NCBI GenBank assembly: GCA_005281725.1
Contig: SSBO01000001.1
Location: forward strand, 10,184,251 to 10,248,250
Direction of reading: 5' to 3'
Source: Wuchereria bancrofti
Lineage: Eukaryota > Nematoda > Chromadorea > Rhabditida > Onchocercidae
Length of the DNA: 64,000 bases
A program made the translations under genes and the position numbers. Position 1 is the first letter of the stretch. Every line of letters starts with the position of its first letter. Below, in pieces: positions 43,601-58,600 of this stretch. The notes beneath the pieces are model-generated. The model made no database searches, was not told the origin of the DNA, and saw nothing but the letters and a program-made list of their open reading frames with translations.

Positions 43601-46600
43601 AGCTAATCAATCAAATTAGACAATAGTATTTGTTATCATTTCTTCAATCCATTGTTCAATTTTATCATTTATCGTCAATCAGTCAAATGAAATGATAAAT
43701 TTATTAACGCTTTACCAACTTATCAACAGTATTATCACTTGTTATCAGTTAACCAATCAAATTAGACAATAGTATTTGTTATCATTTCTTCAATCCATTG
43801 TTCAATTTTATCATTTATCGTCAATCAGTCAAATGAAATGATAAATTTATTAACGCTTTACCAACTTATCAACAGTATTATCACGTGTTATCAGTCAATC
43901 AATCAAATTAGATAATCGTATTTCTTATCATTTCATCAATTTATCATCAATATTATCAATTAATCAATCAAATCGACCAATAGCATTTAATTTTAATTAT
44001 AATTTATGCAGATTGAAAAAACTAAAGATTTGAATCTCATTGGTATTACAATTGAAAATGGTATGTTAAGTAAAATCGAACAGTATAACTCATTGATTAC
44101 AATACTTTCATATAAAGGAGTAATCGATTATGAGTTAGTTTTCTAATTTTTACTCGTTTATTTCTATGAAAATATTTTAACTTATCACATATTCTTTAAT
44201 TAAAAACAAAATAAAATTAATTAATTCTAATTTATCATTTAATTTGATTAAATGTGATAGGCAATGTATTTGCTAAAGATTATATTATCATATTTCTATT
44301 TTAAAATGATATTTCTTGCATTTTTTTTAGGCATTATTTGAAATTTATGAATTATTATAAAAATTCAAGCACTACTCAACCGGAAGCATATTTTGATTTT
44401 TCGCAATATGTTGAATTTCCGGAATATGGAAATGTTGTTTCGATTGCAAATATCAGTTGCGGTGATTATCTCTCATCTGTTCGTGATTATATGTGGGAAA
44501 ATCACAAATTGTCAGTTTTCATTTTCTTTTTTTTTTTTGCCGAAATTAACAGTCTTTAACAATTGTAATTCCATTCAGATTTTTTTAATTTAAATTTAAA
44601 ATTTTCGAAATTATTTTACAATCTTAAAATGTTTTATTAACTTATTTCGATTTTATTTACTTTAATGTAAAATGGAATTAAATTTGAAAATATTGTTTAG
44701 AGTTAGTAGTTTTCATTGCTTACGAGTGATAATAACTGATAAATGATAATTATGGGAAAAGTAAGAATCTTACTTAAACAAGAAAGTATACAATAATATT
44801 CCAATTGAAAAAGTTTTTCAATTTTTATTTTTAATTTACAGTTAAAATGTTTACAGTCTTTATGATAGCATTCATCATCAATGCAATAATAATAATCAAA
44901 GTAAAATGGCAAATGATAAAATGATTACCTTATCAATGTATGCAAGAGTAAGTTTTTAATTATTTCAATTAAAATTTCATACTTTACATTTCATAATTTA
45001 TCTTATATTTATATGATAAGAAAATCTTTTCACCAATATCTTATCATATTGATTTTTTTTCACTCATAATTAATATAATTAATGATTACGTAAAGTCTTA
45101 ATTTACTAATCGAATATCGAAAATAGATAGAAAAAAATTAGAAATTATTTATTTTGAATGATTTTTTTCATTTGAATAAGCGCATTTGTCTCATTTAAAA
45201 TGACATAAAATATGCTAATCTATTTTTTTTGTTGTTGTTGTTGTTAAAATTTTATTCATAATTTCAAATTTCACTTATCATTGTTTTAAAATATTTTTAA
45301 ATTTTTTTATTGTTTTAAAATATTTAGTCACAAAATAATTATGACACAATTGGTGGAATGAGAAATTTTTATTGGCGCAAATCATTAACTGCAACAAATT
45401 ATTTAAATCAACCGGAAGTACGTTTTGCGCTACACATTCCGTCAACTATTAGTAAATGGGTTGCATGCAAGTAAGTTTTGCAAATTTTTTAATTACATTT
45501 TTCAATAATCTTTTTTTTTTTCGAAAAAATTTTTTCAAATTCTTTTGTGCAGTTTATAAAAATATTAAATTATTAAGTTCACAAAAAAAAATATGTGAAA
45601 ATAATTATAGTATAGCTAAAGACAACTAATAAAAAAAAGTGCTCAAACAATAAATTATTTGTAATTAGTTTAATTTAAAATCTAATAATTTAAATATGCA
45701 AAAAAATGTTTATTATAATTTTAATCACTTAAATTATAAATCAAGGTATTAAATTTAGGTAATTGTGTTTTTTAATAAACAAAAAAAAAATTTGTATGGT
45801 GTAAAATTTGTGGAAATTTTCAAATTTAATGCTTAAATTTCAATAAATTATTTATTAATCTATCAATATCGAATAATTAAATTGGAATTAATTAGAATTA
45901 AAACCAAAATTTTTATTGGGTAAATATGAAGCAAAAATTATTGAAAATTCCAAATATATAAATATGATGAAAAAGTGAAAAAAGGAAAGAAAAAAGTGAA
46001 ATAACTATTGCAAATGCAAATAACTAATTTTTGTGCTAATTTTATATTAATTAAATTAAAATTTTAGTCCATCAGCAAATCTTATCAATGAGCAACGATA
46101 CAATGATACAACAATACTTTTTCAACAAGTATTAAATTCTAATTATCCTTTAAATATTCTCATTTATGATGGTGATGCTTCAACCAGTTATCAATTTATT
46201 GGAGGTTATTTCATTTTTATTTATTTATTTTTTTTTTTTGCTTTTAATTTTTATATTTATACAATTTGATTAAGTAGTATGATTTTAGATTAGATTAATA
46301 AAATTAATGAAAATAAAAATAGGCTGTTTTTTTGTTTATTTTTTAATTTTGATAAATTTGAAAAATTTTGATAAAATTTATATCAATGCAATTATATGTG
46401 ATACAAATTTTTATTTTACTTTTATTACATTGCTTTAACTTTTTATTTACATTATTTTTTGTTTACAAATGAGCTAATTAAATTATTTTTTTTTTTGTTT
46501 ACAGATGAATGGTTTATTGAAAAGATAGCGAAAATGTATTCAATGGTAACTGTTCAGGAACGAATTCCATGGATTTATCATTCACAAATTGCAGGCTATC

Positions 46601-49600
46601 AAAAATTATTTAAAATGTCAACAAAAATAGATGTATCTGAAAATAAAAGCAAACTTCAATTTGTTACCATTAAGGTTCCAAATTTTGAAACTATTTTAAT
46701 ATTAAATATATTTAGAATTTAATTGTAACACTGTTAAAAAAGTATTTAATTTGATTTACCTCAAATGATAAATGTAAATGTAATTAAAATGATATTTTAT
46801 GATAAATTCTTGTTTAAAAAATTAGTAAACAATTTAATGGTGAAGTTAAATGTGAATAAAAAGTCAAATATAATTCGTTTTTTAATTATCTTTTCTACCC
46901 TTTTAAAATCTTAAATTTTATTTTAAAACTTTTTTTTTCGTTATTATAAAATAAAAGTGTTAAAATAATCAATGAGTGGGTAAAATTTATGATATGATAA
47001 GATATGAGCTTTAAGGAATTTTAGATAATACTGCCATATTTTTATTAATTTGCTAATTTAAATTATTAATTACTTGCTTGATTAGATCAAAGTAATACCT
47101 AAGATTGCTTCTAGGATTCGCTCAATCAAAGAATAAAAAGTAAACATTGATGTTTTCCTAATTAGTGAAATTTATTAGTTTATTTTAGGGTGCTGGCCAT
47201 TTCATTTCATCTGACCGTCCTGGCCAATTACTTCAAATGTTGAATAATTTTTTGGAACAAAATAATCTTTCAACTCCAATACCTATAAGTATAAAGTTTA
47301 AACCATTGAAAAAACAATATGAAATATTAGATCAGGTAAATTTAATTTTAATAGATTTCATTTTTTTTTTCTTTTTATAAATAATACAAGTAACTCATGT
47401 TGCGGAATTAGTTAAAGAACTATTAAATACGATTATATAAGGTGAAAAGAAATTGGAAAAAAAAAACATTTTAATTCCAACTATTAATTTCGTTTAATTA
47501 ATTATTCACTTAATCAATTATTCATTTAATGCAAAATCGACAATTTCTAGTAAAATATGAATTAAATAAACTCTGATCAATCTACAAAAAAAAAAGAAAA
47601 ATCCAAATGTGAATTTAAATTTGAATTTTTTCAAAATAATAATTACTTTTTGATAAATTACATAGTTCTAAAGGAATACATCTTATTTCTTTTCATAACG
47701 TTAATAATATCATTGAAAATTGTTTTAACAAAGAATTACAAAAAAAAAAAAATAAGAAGTTCGAATGTTATTTTGAAAAAAAAGGAGCGAAAGAAAAATA
47801 AATTTAAACAAATTAGAAATATTTGTTTTTTTTTCCTTCTTTTTAAATATTTACTCAAAGATCAAAAAAAACAAACAAACAAACAAATAGATTTAATCAA
47901 ACAAATATTTTGTGTCAACTTTTTCTCAACTTTTTTTTAATTTAATATTAATTTTTAGAAATTATATAAAATTATAGATTGCAACTGGAGCTGATTCATC
48001 TTGCAGCGATAAAAATTTATTTGTTGAAGAAAAATCAGAAGCAAATAAATTTGATGATAATATAAACATGCCAGGACGAACTTTTTGGTATAATTTAGAA
48101 ACTGTAACTGGGCATTTGGACGATGGCCAGGGAAATAGTCGTTTTTATTGGTATGCAGATTTGTAATTTATACTAGGCCAACAATTATTGGAAAGATAGT
48201 TGTTTTTTTTTTAATATAACTCTTAATTTTAATGAAATAAGTCTTAGTTTTAAATTGCAGTTTTTTTTAGTTCTAAATAACTAAATGATTGATAAATAAG
48301 AAATTAATTAAAAGATGAAACAGAAATTGTTGAAAAAAAAAACAAATCTTTTCAATAACAAAAAAAAAATTTTATTAATTTTAATGTAAATTTTATTATA
48401 ATTTTTTTTCATTAATTTATAACCTAAAATTTAAATGTTTATTTATCAGTTATCAATCATTTAAATGTCCATCTATCATTCATTTCCTAACTAATTTATT
48501 GCTCTTTTTTTAAGTAAATTTTGAACAAATTATACTTAAAGAAGAGGAAATGAGTGGAAGATTATTTAATGAATTTTAACTAATTAATTAATTAATTAAT
48601 TAATTAATTAATTAATGAAATTCAGGTGGTTTCCATCAACAAATCAAGCGAATCCACTAATTATATGGCTTGGCAATGGTCCAACTTGTAGCATATTTTA
48701 TGATATTTTTAGTAACATTGGCTTATATCGTCTTAACAAATGTGGAAATATGTTATATGAAAATTCATATTCATGGGATCGAGTAAAAAATTTTTATTTA
48801 TTTATTTATTTATTTTTTGTTTACAACAACAGAAAAAAAATTCATCAAATTTTTGATATTTTGAATAAATAATTTGTTGTTATTATAATATTAAAGTAAA
48901 TAGTAAATTTGCGAAGTTTAACATTGACAATGATTGATAAGTTATCAATAATAATAATATAAATTAACAAGAGTTTTATCTATTCATCATTATTAGCTAA
49001 ATTTTTTTTGTTTAAATCTTTTTTTTTGTTTATGAAATGAATATGTAATATGAGAAATAATTATATGTGAATTAAATAACTTGAAATATTTAGAGTAGTA
49101 AATTATTTTTGCTTCATTATCAATCACATTGATAAACAATTGAATGAAATAAGCAAACTTTTAATTTTAAAATTATACATAATTTATTTCATTAATTAAT
49201 ATATTTGTTTATTTTTTTGCGTAGATATTTTCCATTTCAAATTATTAAAAGAACTTATCAAATTATAATATTTAAAATATTTCTACTCAATCAGAAAGCA
49301 ATCACAGTGATAATTAATTGAATTAATTAAAAAAACGATTTTAATTTTACAATTATGCATAATTTATTTCATTAACTTATATATTTATTCATTTATTTGC
49401 ATAAGTATTTCTATTTTAATTCTGAAATAAAATAACAAAAACTAGAGAAAGAGCAGCGATAATATTTAAAATATTTCTATTGAATCAAAAAGCAATTTTA
49501 ATTTTACAATTATGCATAATTTATTTCATTAATTAATATATTTGCTTATTTTCCTTTTTTTGGACAGATATTTCCATTTTAATTTACTAAAACAAATTAC

Positions 49601-52600
49601 AAACAAATGTTAAAACTTAAAAAATTTACATACAGGTTGCAAATATGTTATTTTTGGAAACAATCCCAGGTATTGGCTATTCATCAAATAGTACGGTAGA
49701 ATTATACGATGAGACTACGGTAAGTATCATTATTTCATTTTATTTTTAATTTCATTTCTTTTTTTTTTGAATTATTTTTTGATAACGAATAGATTACTGA
49801 TAAAAATCATTATTTAGATTGTAAATGGATTACTGCATGCTATTCGAAATTTTTATAAAACAAAAACTGGTTCAAATTTTCTTCAAAATCCTTTATATAT
49901 ATTTGGTCAAGGTTACGGTAGCTATTATGCTGTATTATTAGCTCAGAAATTAATTAATGTATGCTTTTTCTTTTTCTTTAATTTTTGTGTAAATTTTTTA
50001 ACTTTTTTATTTACCATTTGAAATTGTAAAATTTATAAGTGATAAAATAAACTTTCAAATATTCCTTCTTATTAAGGAATATTTTAAAAAAAGTATAAAA
50101 TTGGGATAAATTATAATGGTACAATCAATGAATCATCTAAAATATTTCGAAAAAAAATTAAAATTAAAAACTATTGCTGCTAATTTTGATCAAACTATTA
50201 CAATGTAAATAAATACTTTAGTATTACTATTGTAACTATTATCTTAACACTACGTGTACTATATAATATTTTCTTTTCTTACGTACGTGAAATTAATACG
50301 CAAAGACGTTGCTTGCTTAAATATATGCTTATATTTTAATTCCGAAAAAAAACTTTTCTATATTTTAATTATTTCGGGTAACGTTCTTTTTTTTTTCTTC
50401 AAACATATCATTTAAGGTTTACTGATATCAAGAAACTTTAATAAATCATTTTGAAATTACCCTCATTTTTGAATATTTTTTATAAATCAAAATAATAAAA
50501 ATTTTTAATCTTAAACTAATTTGCTACTCAAATATTATAATTTTGTATTCAAATTAATTTCATTTTTTTTTTAAAAAAAGAATCCTTAATTTTTCTATAT
50601 ATATAAATTTTTCTATACATTTTTGAAAAACTTTTCTATGGCAACACTTTTTTTTAAACATACTATTTGATGCTTATGGGATTATTAAGAAAGTTTACTA
50701 AATCATTTTGAAATTATCCTCATTTTTGTATAATATTTGAATTTCAATAAATTTTGTCAATAAGATTGATTGAAATAAAATTTTTTCAGTTTCCTGAAAT
50801 TCCAAAATTAATTGGCATAGGTTTGGGCAATTCATTATTAGACTACAAAACTTTAGTCAATATTATGCCAAATGAATTATACTACAATGGTTTAATTGGT
50901 AAAATGTATGTTTGTTTTTTCATTTATTCACTCATTTATTTCTTTTTTAAATTATCTTACCTGTGCGCATAATCTATGATAATTTATTAATTATCATACA
51001 GGTATAATAATTTTTTAAGAAAAAGGTATAAAAAAATATAAAAAAATTAAAATTTTAGTGAATTGGATCAATTAATTCCGTGTTGTACGGATGAAAATGG
51101 AATTTATCAGGAATTTTGTCAATTAATGAACTATATAACGGTTGATAATTGTGATAATATTATATCAAAAATGGATTCAAAATGTTCGAAACTTGTTGCA
51201 CAATATATAACTGAAGGAATGTTACAACGAAGGTATTTTTAAATTATCATTTTTTTTTAAATTCGTTTCATAATTAAATAAATAAAAATTTATTGTTAAA
51301 AATAATATGACAATGTGTTTTTCTTCTTTTTTTTGCATTAGCAAAAATTAATAAAAATAGTATGACAAAGTCTTTTTGCAAAATTGCACGATAATAAATT
51401 TTTATTAATTGATAACAAATGATAATAAGAAAGTGATAATATCATAGAATTATTCTTGAATTACCATACGTATGATTTTAATATTTTGTATTAAACATTT
51501 AATGAAACGTTTTTTTTTTTTGTTGTTGTTGAATTGAATAACTGTACTGATCAATTGTTTATTTGTTAAATAATTCACAAATATTAATTCATTTTAACAA
51601 ACAATTTTACTTTGATTGAAATTTTATTTGAAAATAAAATTTAATTAATTCATTAATTACAGGAATCTATCGTTAAATGCTTATCACAGTTGTAATGATA
51701 ATATGATTGGTATTGATTACAATAGCAAACAAATTGAACAGGTTAAATGACAAATTTCAAATTATAATCAACAATTACTGATAAATAGTTTCACATTCAT
51801 TAATTAATTAGTTAATTTGAAATCTGAAAAAATTTATTCATAATTGTTTCAATTCTATTTAATAGTGTTTAAACTTATTTGATATATAATTAATTTATAA
51901 TTGATAAATTTATAATTGAAAAAATCTTCAATTATATTTTTTCTTGCTTCGTTCAATTTTTTCTTTCTTTTGAATTTAAAATTATATTAATTATTATTCA
52001 ATTAGGATTCATATCATTGCTATAGAGATGATGCAATTAGCAAATATCTTCAATTAAAAATAGTCCAACAATGGTTGAATATTTCTAATATAACATCAGA
52101 AGAGCAAATTTGCAAGTATGTTTGGAGTTAAAATTGAATTCTCTTCAAATTTTTTTCCAGAAATTAATTTAACTATTTCAATTATTCTAATTGAAATATT
52201 GATTATTGATAATAATCGGAAGTTTTCTTTCATCATTTTTTTGTAAAACGAAAATTGCGAAAAATAAAGGTTAGATGAGATTTGAGAATGTTAAATTTTG
52301 ATATAATTGCATTACACATATTAAATTTCTTTTTTTTACTGATAAGTGATAAAAAATTAATTAAATAATTGTATAAATGATAAAAAATTAATTAAATAAT
52401 TGTAAATTGTGTTCATTTTCAGTCCTTCATTATCATATAATGCATACATTTCTGTCAATATGTCATCATTATTTCAAGCAATTCTTGAACAAAATCAAGC
52501 AATTAAAATTCTTATATTTGACGGTGACAGTCATTTACAAAGCAATTTTCTTGCAAGTTAGTATTTTCATCTTTTAACTTCACCTTTTAATTTTATATCT

Positions 52601-55600
52601 TTTAATAACATTTACTTTTAGCTTCAATAAGGTTAATTTTCTTTTTTTTTTTTTTTTTTTATTAAATACCTGGCAAATTTTGACAAAATGTGACGTTTTT
52701 AATGAAAAAAATGATATGACAAATTGAGAAAGAGAAAGAATTTTAATATGTAAGAAGAAAGTTAATTTAAATTTAATAATGAATTAATATTAAAAATATT
52801 TTAAGATGCAATTTTTATTGAAAGATTTGCGAAAGAAATGAATTTAACAGTAACAGAAGTACGAAATGGTTGGAAATATCAGAAATCAAACAAATTATTA
52901 AATGAATATGCTGGATTTGTGAAATCATTTAAATATAATCGTACAGGTGCAATAATTCATCTTCTTACAGTAAAGGTAATTTACCGTTTCGTTTTTGATT
53001 AAACAAAAATAAAAAATTTGAAATTTGTCAACCTAACAATAATAGTTGATTGATTTAAATAAGTGATGCAAATATGCGTACAAAAAAAAAAAATGCAACA
53101 AATAAATAATAATAAAATAAATAAAAAAATTAAATAAATAAAAAATCCAAAAAGATTTTTGCGCCAGAAATCACTCAACTCAATTAAACAAATAATATAT
53201 TTGTTTAAAAAATTTTTGAGTCAAAAATTATTCAATTCAGATTATACGCAATAATGAAATTAGTTAAGAATTAAACTATATGATCAACTTATAAAATTTA
53301 TGAAAAGTATAAAATTCGAATGGAATTTTTTGTGGAAGAATTAAAAAATTGATAGAAATGGAAAAATGCAAAAAATGTGTGCATTTTGTTTTCACTTATT
53401 AAATTTGAAATATGCGCAATTTGTTTTCACTTATTAAATTTGAAATATGCGCAATTTGTTTTCATTTATTAAATTTAAAATATGCGCAATTTGTTTTCAC
53501 TTATTAAATTTGAAATATGCGCAATTTGTTTTCATTTATTAAATTTGAAATATGCGCAATTTGTTTTCACTTATTAAATTTGAAATATGCGCAATTTGTT
53601 TTCACTTATTAAATTTGAAATATGCGCAAATTGTAAAATAATAAATTACAGGATGCTGGCTATCATATAGGCTTAGATCAGCCAGCAGCAACGCTACAAA
53701 TGATTGTTAATTTTTTAAATCAAAATTCATCCAATGAAATGGATGAAATTTCATTACCACGTCAAACACTTTTACAAGATCAGCCAAAAAAAATACAACA
53801 AAGTAAGTGAAAAGAAAAAAAAAATGTTAACTTTAAATAATAGAATGTTAATTTAAATTTTAACTGATATGAAATATTCATTGGAATATTTATCAAATGA
53901 TTAATTTGAATTGATGAAATGATTTGAAAATAAAATAAAATGCGAAATGATTCATTGTATTATTATAATTTATCTTTATGAAAACGATTACTTAATCTTA
54001 TTATTAGTTTTTTTAAATTTGAAATAAAATTTCAAATACTTTTATTATTATCACTAATAGACATTACATTATCAGTTATAATTCATTCATATTCATTCTT
54101 ATTATCAATTTTTCTCGAAACTTTATCTCTAAATTAAAAGTTATTTTCGATATTTAAAAAAAAAAATTAAATATCTCATCTTTCTTGTCTAAACTTTTTT
54201 TCAACATATATCATTTATAATATAAAAAGTGTTAATTATTATCAGTTATAATTCATTCATATGAAATCTTATTAACAATTTTTCTCAAAACTTTATCTCT
54301 AAATTAAAAGTTATTTTCGGTATTTAAAAAAAATTTAAATATTTCATCTTTCTTGTCTAAACTTTTTTTTTGCATATATCATTTATAATATAAACAGTAT
54401 TAATTACTGATAAAGAATTCAGTTAAATTCATTTCAATAATTTCAGCAACACAACAATTAGCTGATCAAATATTTGACTTACCTGGTTTAACATATACTA
54501 TTAATTTCAATCAATATTCAGGTTATTTAAGAGCTACCGAAGGAAATTATCTTCATTATTGGTAAAATAAAATTTTCTATTTTTCATTTAATTAAAAACA
54601 AAACAAAAAAAAAAAACTACAAAAAACTCTAAAGTTATATTCTATAAACTTTAAAACGTTTTTTTCTTTTTTTAATTTAATTTTCAAATTATTAATTATT
54701 TTAAAATGATGAATAAATTAGGTTTGTGGAATCAGAAAATACACCCAGCACTGATCCATTAATAATTTGGTTCAATGGTGGACCAGGATGTAGCTCACTT
54801 GGTGGTTTATTAATTGAAAATGGCCCATTTCATCTAAATTTTGATGGAATTACTTTATTTGAAAATGTATTCTCATGGAATAAAGTAATAAATTACTCTC
54901 TTTCTCTTTCTCTCTCTCTCTCCCTCTCTTTGTTTCCTTATATTACAAATTTTAACAGTGAAATTTTCTCACTTTTCATATTAAAATTTTAATAATGATT
55001 TTTTTTTTCAACAAAAATAATTTGAATAAATACTAAAATGTACAAAAATTTGCTTATGAAATATTGCTAAAAAAAATATTTTAGTAATAAAATAGGTAAT
55101 TTTTTTTTTTTTTTAAGTTAGCAAATATTTTATACATTGAATCACCACGACAAGTTGGTTTTTCATATCAAAATTGGTCAATTAATCCAAGCGCTGAATT
55201 TGATGATACATTGGTAATTATTTTTATTTTTATTATCAATTTCTTACCTTTCTTACTAATTAATTAACTTTTTTCTTCAAAAAAAAAAAAAAAAGTAATA
55301 ATTGTTTTGTTGTTCTTTTTTCAGACAACAATTGATGCATATGAAGCGATTATTGATTTTTTCAAAATATTTGCTAATTTTAAAACAAATGATTTGTACA
55401 TTGCTGGTGAATCATATGCTGGCGTTTATGTTCCAACACTTACAGCATATATGATTGAAAAAATTCAAGTTCGATTTTAACTATATTAATTAGCTAATAA
55501 TGTATTTTAAATTTTAGCTACTAATTAGCTAGTAGTGAACTTAAATTTTCAACCATTAATTAACTAGTAGTGCATTTAAAATTTTAACTACTTGTTAGCT

Positions 55601-58600
55601 AGCAGTGCATTTGAAATTTAAGCCACTAATTAACTAGTAGTGCATTTTAAATTTTAGCCACTAATTAACTACTAGTGTATTTTAAATTTTAGCTACTAAT
55701 TAGCTAACAGTGCATTTTGAACTTTAGCTACTAATTAGCTAGTAGTGTATTTAAAAAATTTTTAATCATTAATTAACTACTAGTGTATTTTAAATTTTAG
55801 CTACTAATTAGCTAGTAGTGCATTTAAAAAATTTTTGATCATTAATTAACCACTAGTGTATTTTAAATTTTAGCTACTAATTAGCTAGTAATATAATGCA
55901 TTTTAAATTTAGCTGTAAATATTAAATTAATTGATGATAATAATTTGCATACATTTTATTAATTTAAACCAGTTACAAATGTAAACTAATAATAGATGAA
56001 AGAATAAAGATGCAAATGATAAAATTACATTTTTTTTTTCTGGTATTTAATTCTAATTTATTTGTGAATTAATCGATAATTCATATTTCACTTATTTTAG
56101 CATTTGTTTTTTTTTTCGTTTATCAATGATTCTAGACGAAGTATGCATAAAAAAAAAACATATCAGTGATTATTTAGTTTAGACAAAATTTTTGATGAAA
56201 TTTTATTTAATATTTTTTTTTTATTTTTTTAATAGATTAACTATTTTTTGTAATTAATATAATTAAATTTAGCTGTGAATATAAATGTGAATTATTTGAA
56301 TTATTCTCGTAAGAAACATTCAATTAATCTATGTTCAAATCATTTTTCATAAAATTTGCTGAAAAATTTATTTTTTAGAAACAAAATGTAGAATTGAATT
56401 TAAAAGGAATGATTATTGGTAATGGTTATTTGAGTGGTCTCAATGATGTTAGTTATTAATTTTATTTTTTTATTTTTAATTTTTATTGCTAATATTATTT
56501 AATAAATTTTGTTTTTATCTATTAATTTATTTTTTCATCCATTTTCCTAATTTAGAAAATAAAATTTGTTAAATAGGTTAGAACAAAAAAAAAAAAAAAA
56601 TTCATTTTTAAAACTAATTTTTTTGGAATTAGAAATAAAATAAATGAAGAGAAAAAAGAAAAGAGTAGAATTTATTATTCTTAAAATTCATTCCAAAAAA
56701 AAAACAAAACAAAAAATATAAATAATTTAGGCTCGTACAGTTGCTGATTTTATGCATTTTCATGCAATCTACGACAAAAAGTAAATTCTTTGATTTTCAT
56801 TTTTTTTTTTTTTGTTAGAAATCAAAATTTTATTTCATAATAATTAATTAAAATACAAAATATTTGTTCTATTTATGCATATAATATAAAATAAAAATAA
56901 TTATACAAAAAAAAAAAACGAAAAATTTGAGAAAATAAATTTATTTCTTTATCTTTTTAATTTATGATAATTTTTTTATCATTTTTTTTTTCTTTTAAAA
57001 AGTATTTGGGATGAATTACAACAATGTTGTCCACAACGATACGGTGATAAGCCAACGATAGAATGTCAATTTGATGATTACATTGAAATTGATAGCATTG
57101 GAAATATGATATCAAATGTTGATGCAAATGATACATGTGGAGAATTAATTAGCAATCTTGCATATAACTATTTTCTAACTTCAATGTTTGTCTTTTTTTC
57201 TTTTTTTGAATTTTCAAAAAATTATCATTAACTTTTAACTTATCATTTGACATTTATTGCATTTTTTTTTTTCAATGCTACAAAAAAAAATTTTTTTTGA
57301 TATGATCAAATTATTTTTTTTAAAAATTAAAAAAGTTTTGAAAAAGAAGTAATAATTTTTCTAGCTTCAATGTTTGTCTTTTTTTCTTTTTTTGAATTTT
57401 TAAAAAATTATCATTAACTTTTAACTTATCATTTGACATTTGCTGCACTTTTTTTTTCCAATGCTACAAAAAGAAATTTTTTTTTAATATCAAATTATTA
57501 TTTTTTAAAAATCAAAAAAGTTTTCAAGAAGGAGTAATAATTGAACCTAAAAATTAAAATTAAAAAAAGAAACAGCGGTTGAACTTTTTTCTTTCTTTTT
57601 ATTTTTATTATAAAATGATTATTTTTCAATGCTCTATATAATATGATAGCTTACAACATTTTGTAGAATCTATTTTTATATGTTCAAAAAGTTTTACTCT
57701 AATTAAGTTGTTTATTCGAATTAAAACATTTATTCAATTCGAATTATTCATTCGAATTAAAATATTTACTCGAATTAAAATGATCATTTTTCTTTATATG
57801 CTAAAAATTTAGTCTGATTATTAATACATAAAATGATCATTTTGAAGTTTTCTTCTAATTGACATAGTATTTTAAAGTTTTTCTTTTTTAAAATTTACAA
57901 ATTTTGAAATTTTAACTATTAGTAAATTTACTATAATTCAAAAATTATTTATTACTTATGAAATTAATACAATATTAGTAATCGTTATTTTCAGGAATGA
58001 TGTTTATAATTTACATCAAGATTGTTATCAGTTAAGTGAACCAGTCTCTCCGATATGCAAACATCAACAACAAAAACATTTGTTACTTAATAGAGTGTCA
58101 TCTTTAAGAAAAAAACTTCAAATTAATACACAATTAATGCAAACTAAAGTTAATATTGATAGTGCACACATACAGGTAAGTTAATACACCTGAAAAATTA
58201 TTTTAAAATAATTATCACTTTTAGCTATAATTATTCATTATTTTTTATATACTTAAAATTAGAAGAAATGTGTACGAAAATATAATATATATTAAAAAAA
58301 ATTTTTTTTTTAACTAAATTTAAAATAATATAATACCAAATTTTAAATAGTATCTTAACTAAATTTAAAAAACATCTTAACCAAGCTTTAGATAATATCT
58401 TTATCAAATTTAAAATAATATATTAATCAAACTTTAAGTAATATCTTCATCAAATTTAAAATAATGTATTAATCAAATTTTAAACAATATCTTTATCAAA
58501 TTTAAAATAAAGTATTAATCAAATTTTAAATGATACCTTAATCAAATTTGAAACCACATCTTAATCAAACTTTAAATAATATCTTCATCAAATTTAAAAT

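Larger units (their letters stand above)
41430..47335 (+). other. S10 domain 2 (catalytic Asp replaced by Ser)
   Basis: Exons 41430-41541, 42087-42249, 42868-42960, 43131-43274, 44012-44133, 44331-44510, 44857-44947, 45328-45470, 46068-46204, 46505-46674, 47189-47335, residues about 535-1035. It starts [20 protein letters not shown]. The oxyanion segment is SGEPSCSSL. The nucleophile motif GHSYAS keeps Ser (43218-43220). The acid motif is GDAST, with Ser (TCA at 46180-46182) in place of the second Asp. The base [12 protein letters not shown] keeps His. The first copy of exon 14 (42710-42747) is cut by an N and repeated intact at 42868. Residual hydrolase activity is unlikely. Confidence 0.85.
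47978..53802 (+). other. S10 domain 3 (all three catalytic residues replaced)
   Basis: Exons 47978-48150, 48626-48782, 49636-49719, 49818-49958, 50790-50905, 51059-51232, 51663-51741, 52006-52115, 52423-52556, 52806-52975, 53652-53802, residues about 1036-1531. This is the most diverged copy. The oxyanion segment is GNGPTCSIF. The nucleophile position is Gly (GQGYGS, GGT 49911-49913), the acid position His (DGDSHL, CAT 52532-52534) and the base position Tyr ([14 protein letters not shown] 53661-53663). It is clearly a pseudo-enzyme. The fold is still maintained by an open frame, aligned exons and many cysteines. Confidence 0.85.
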
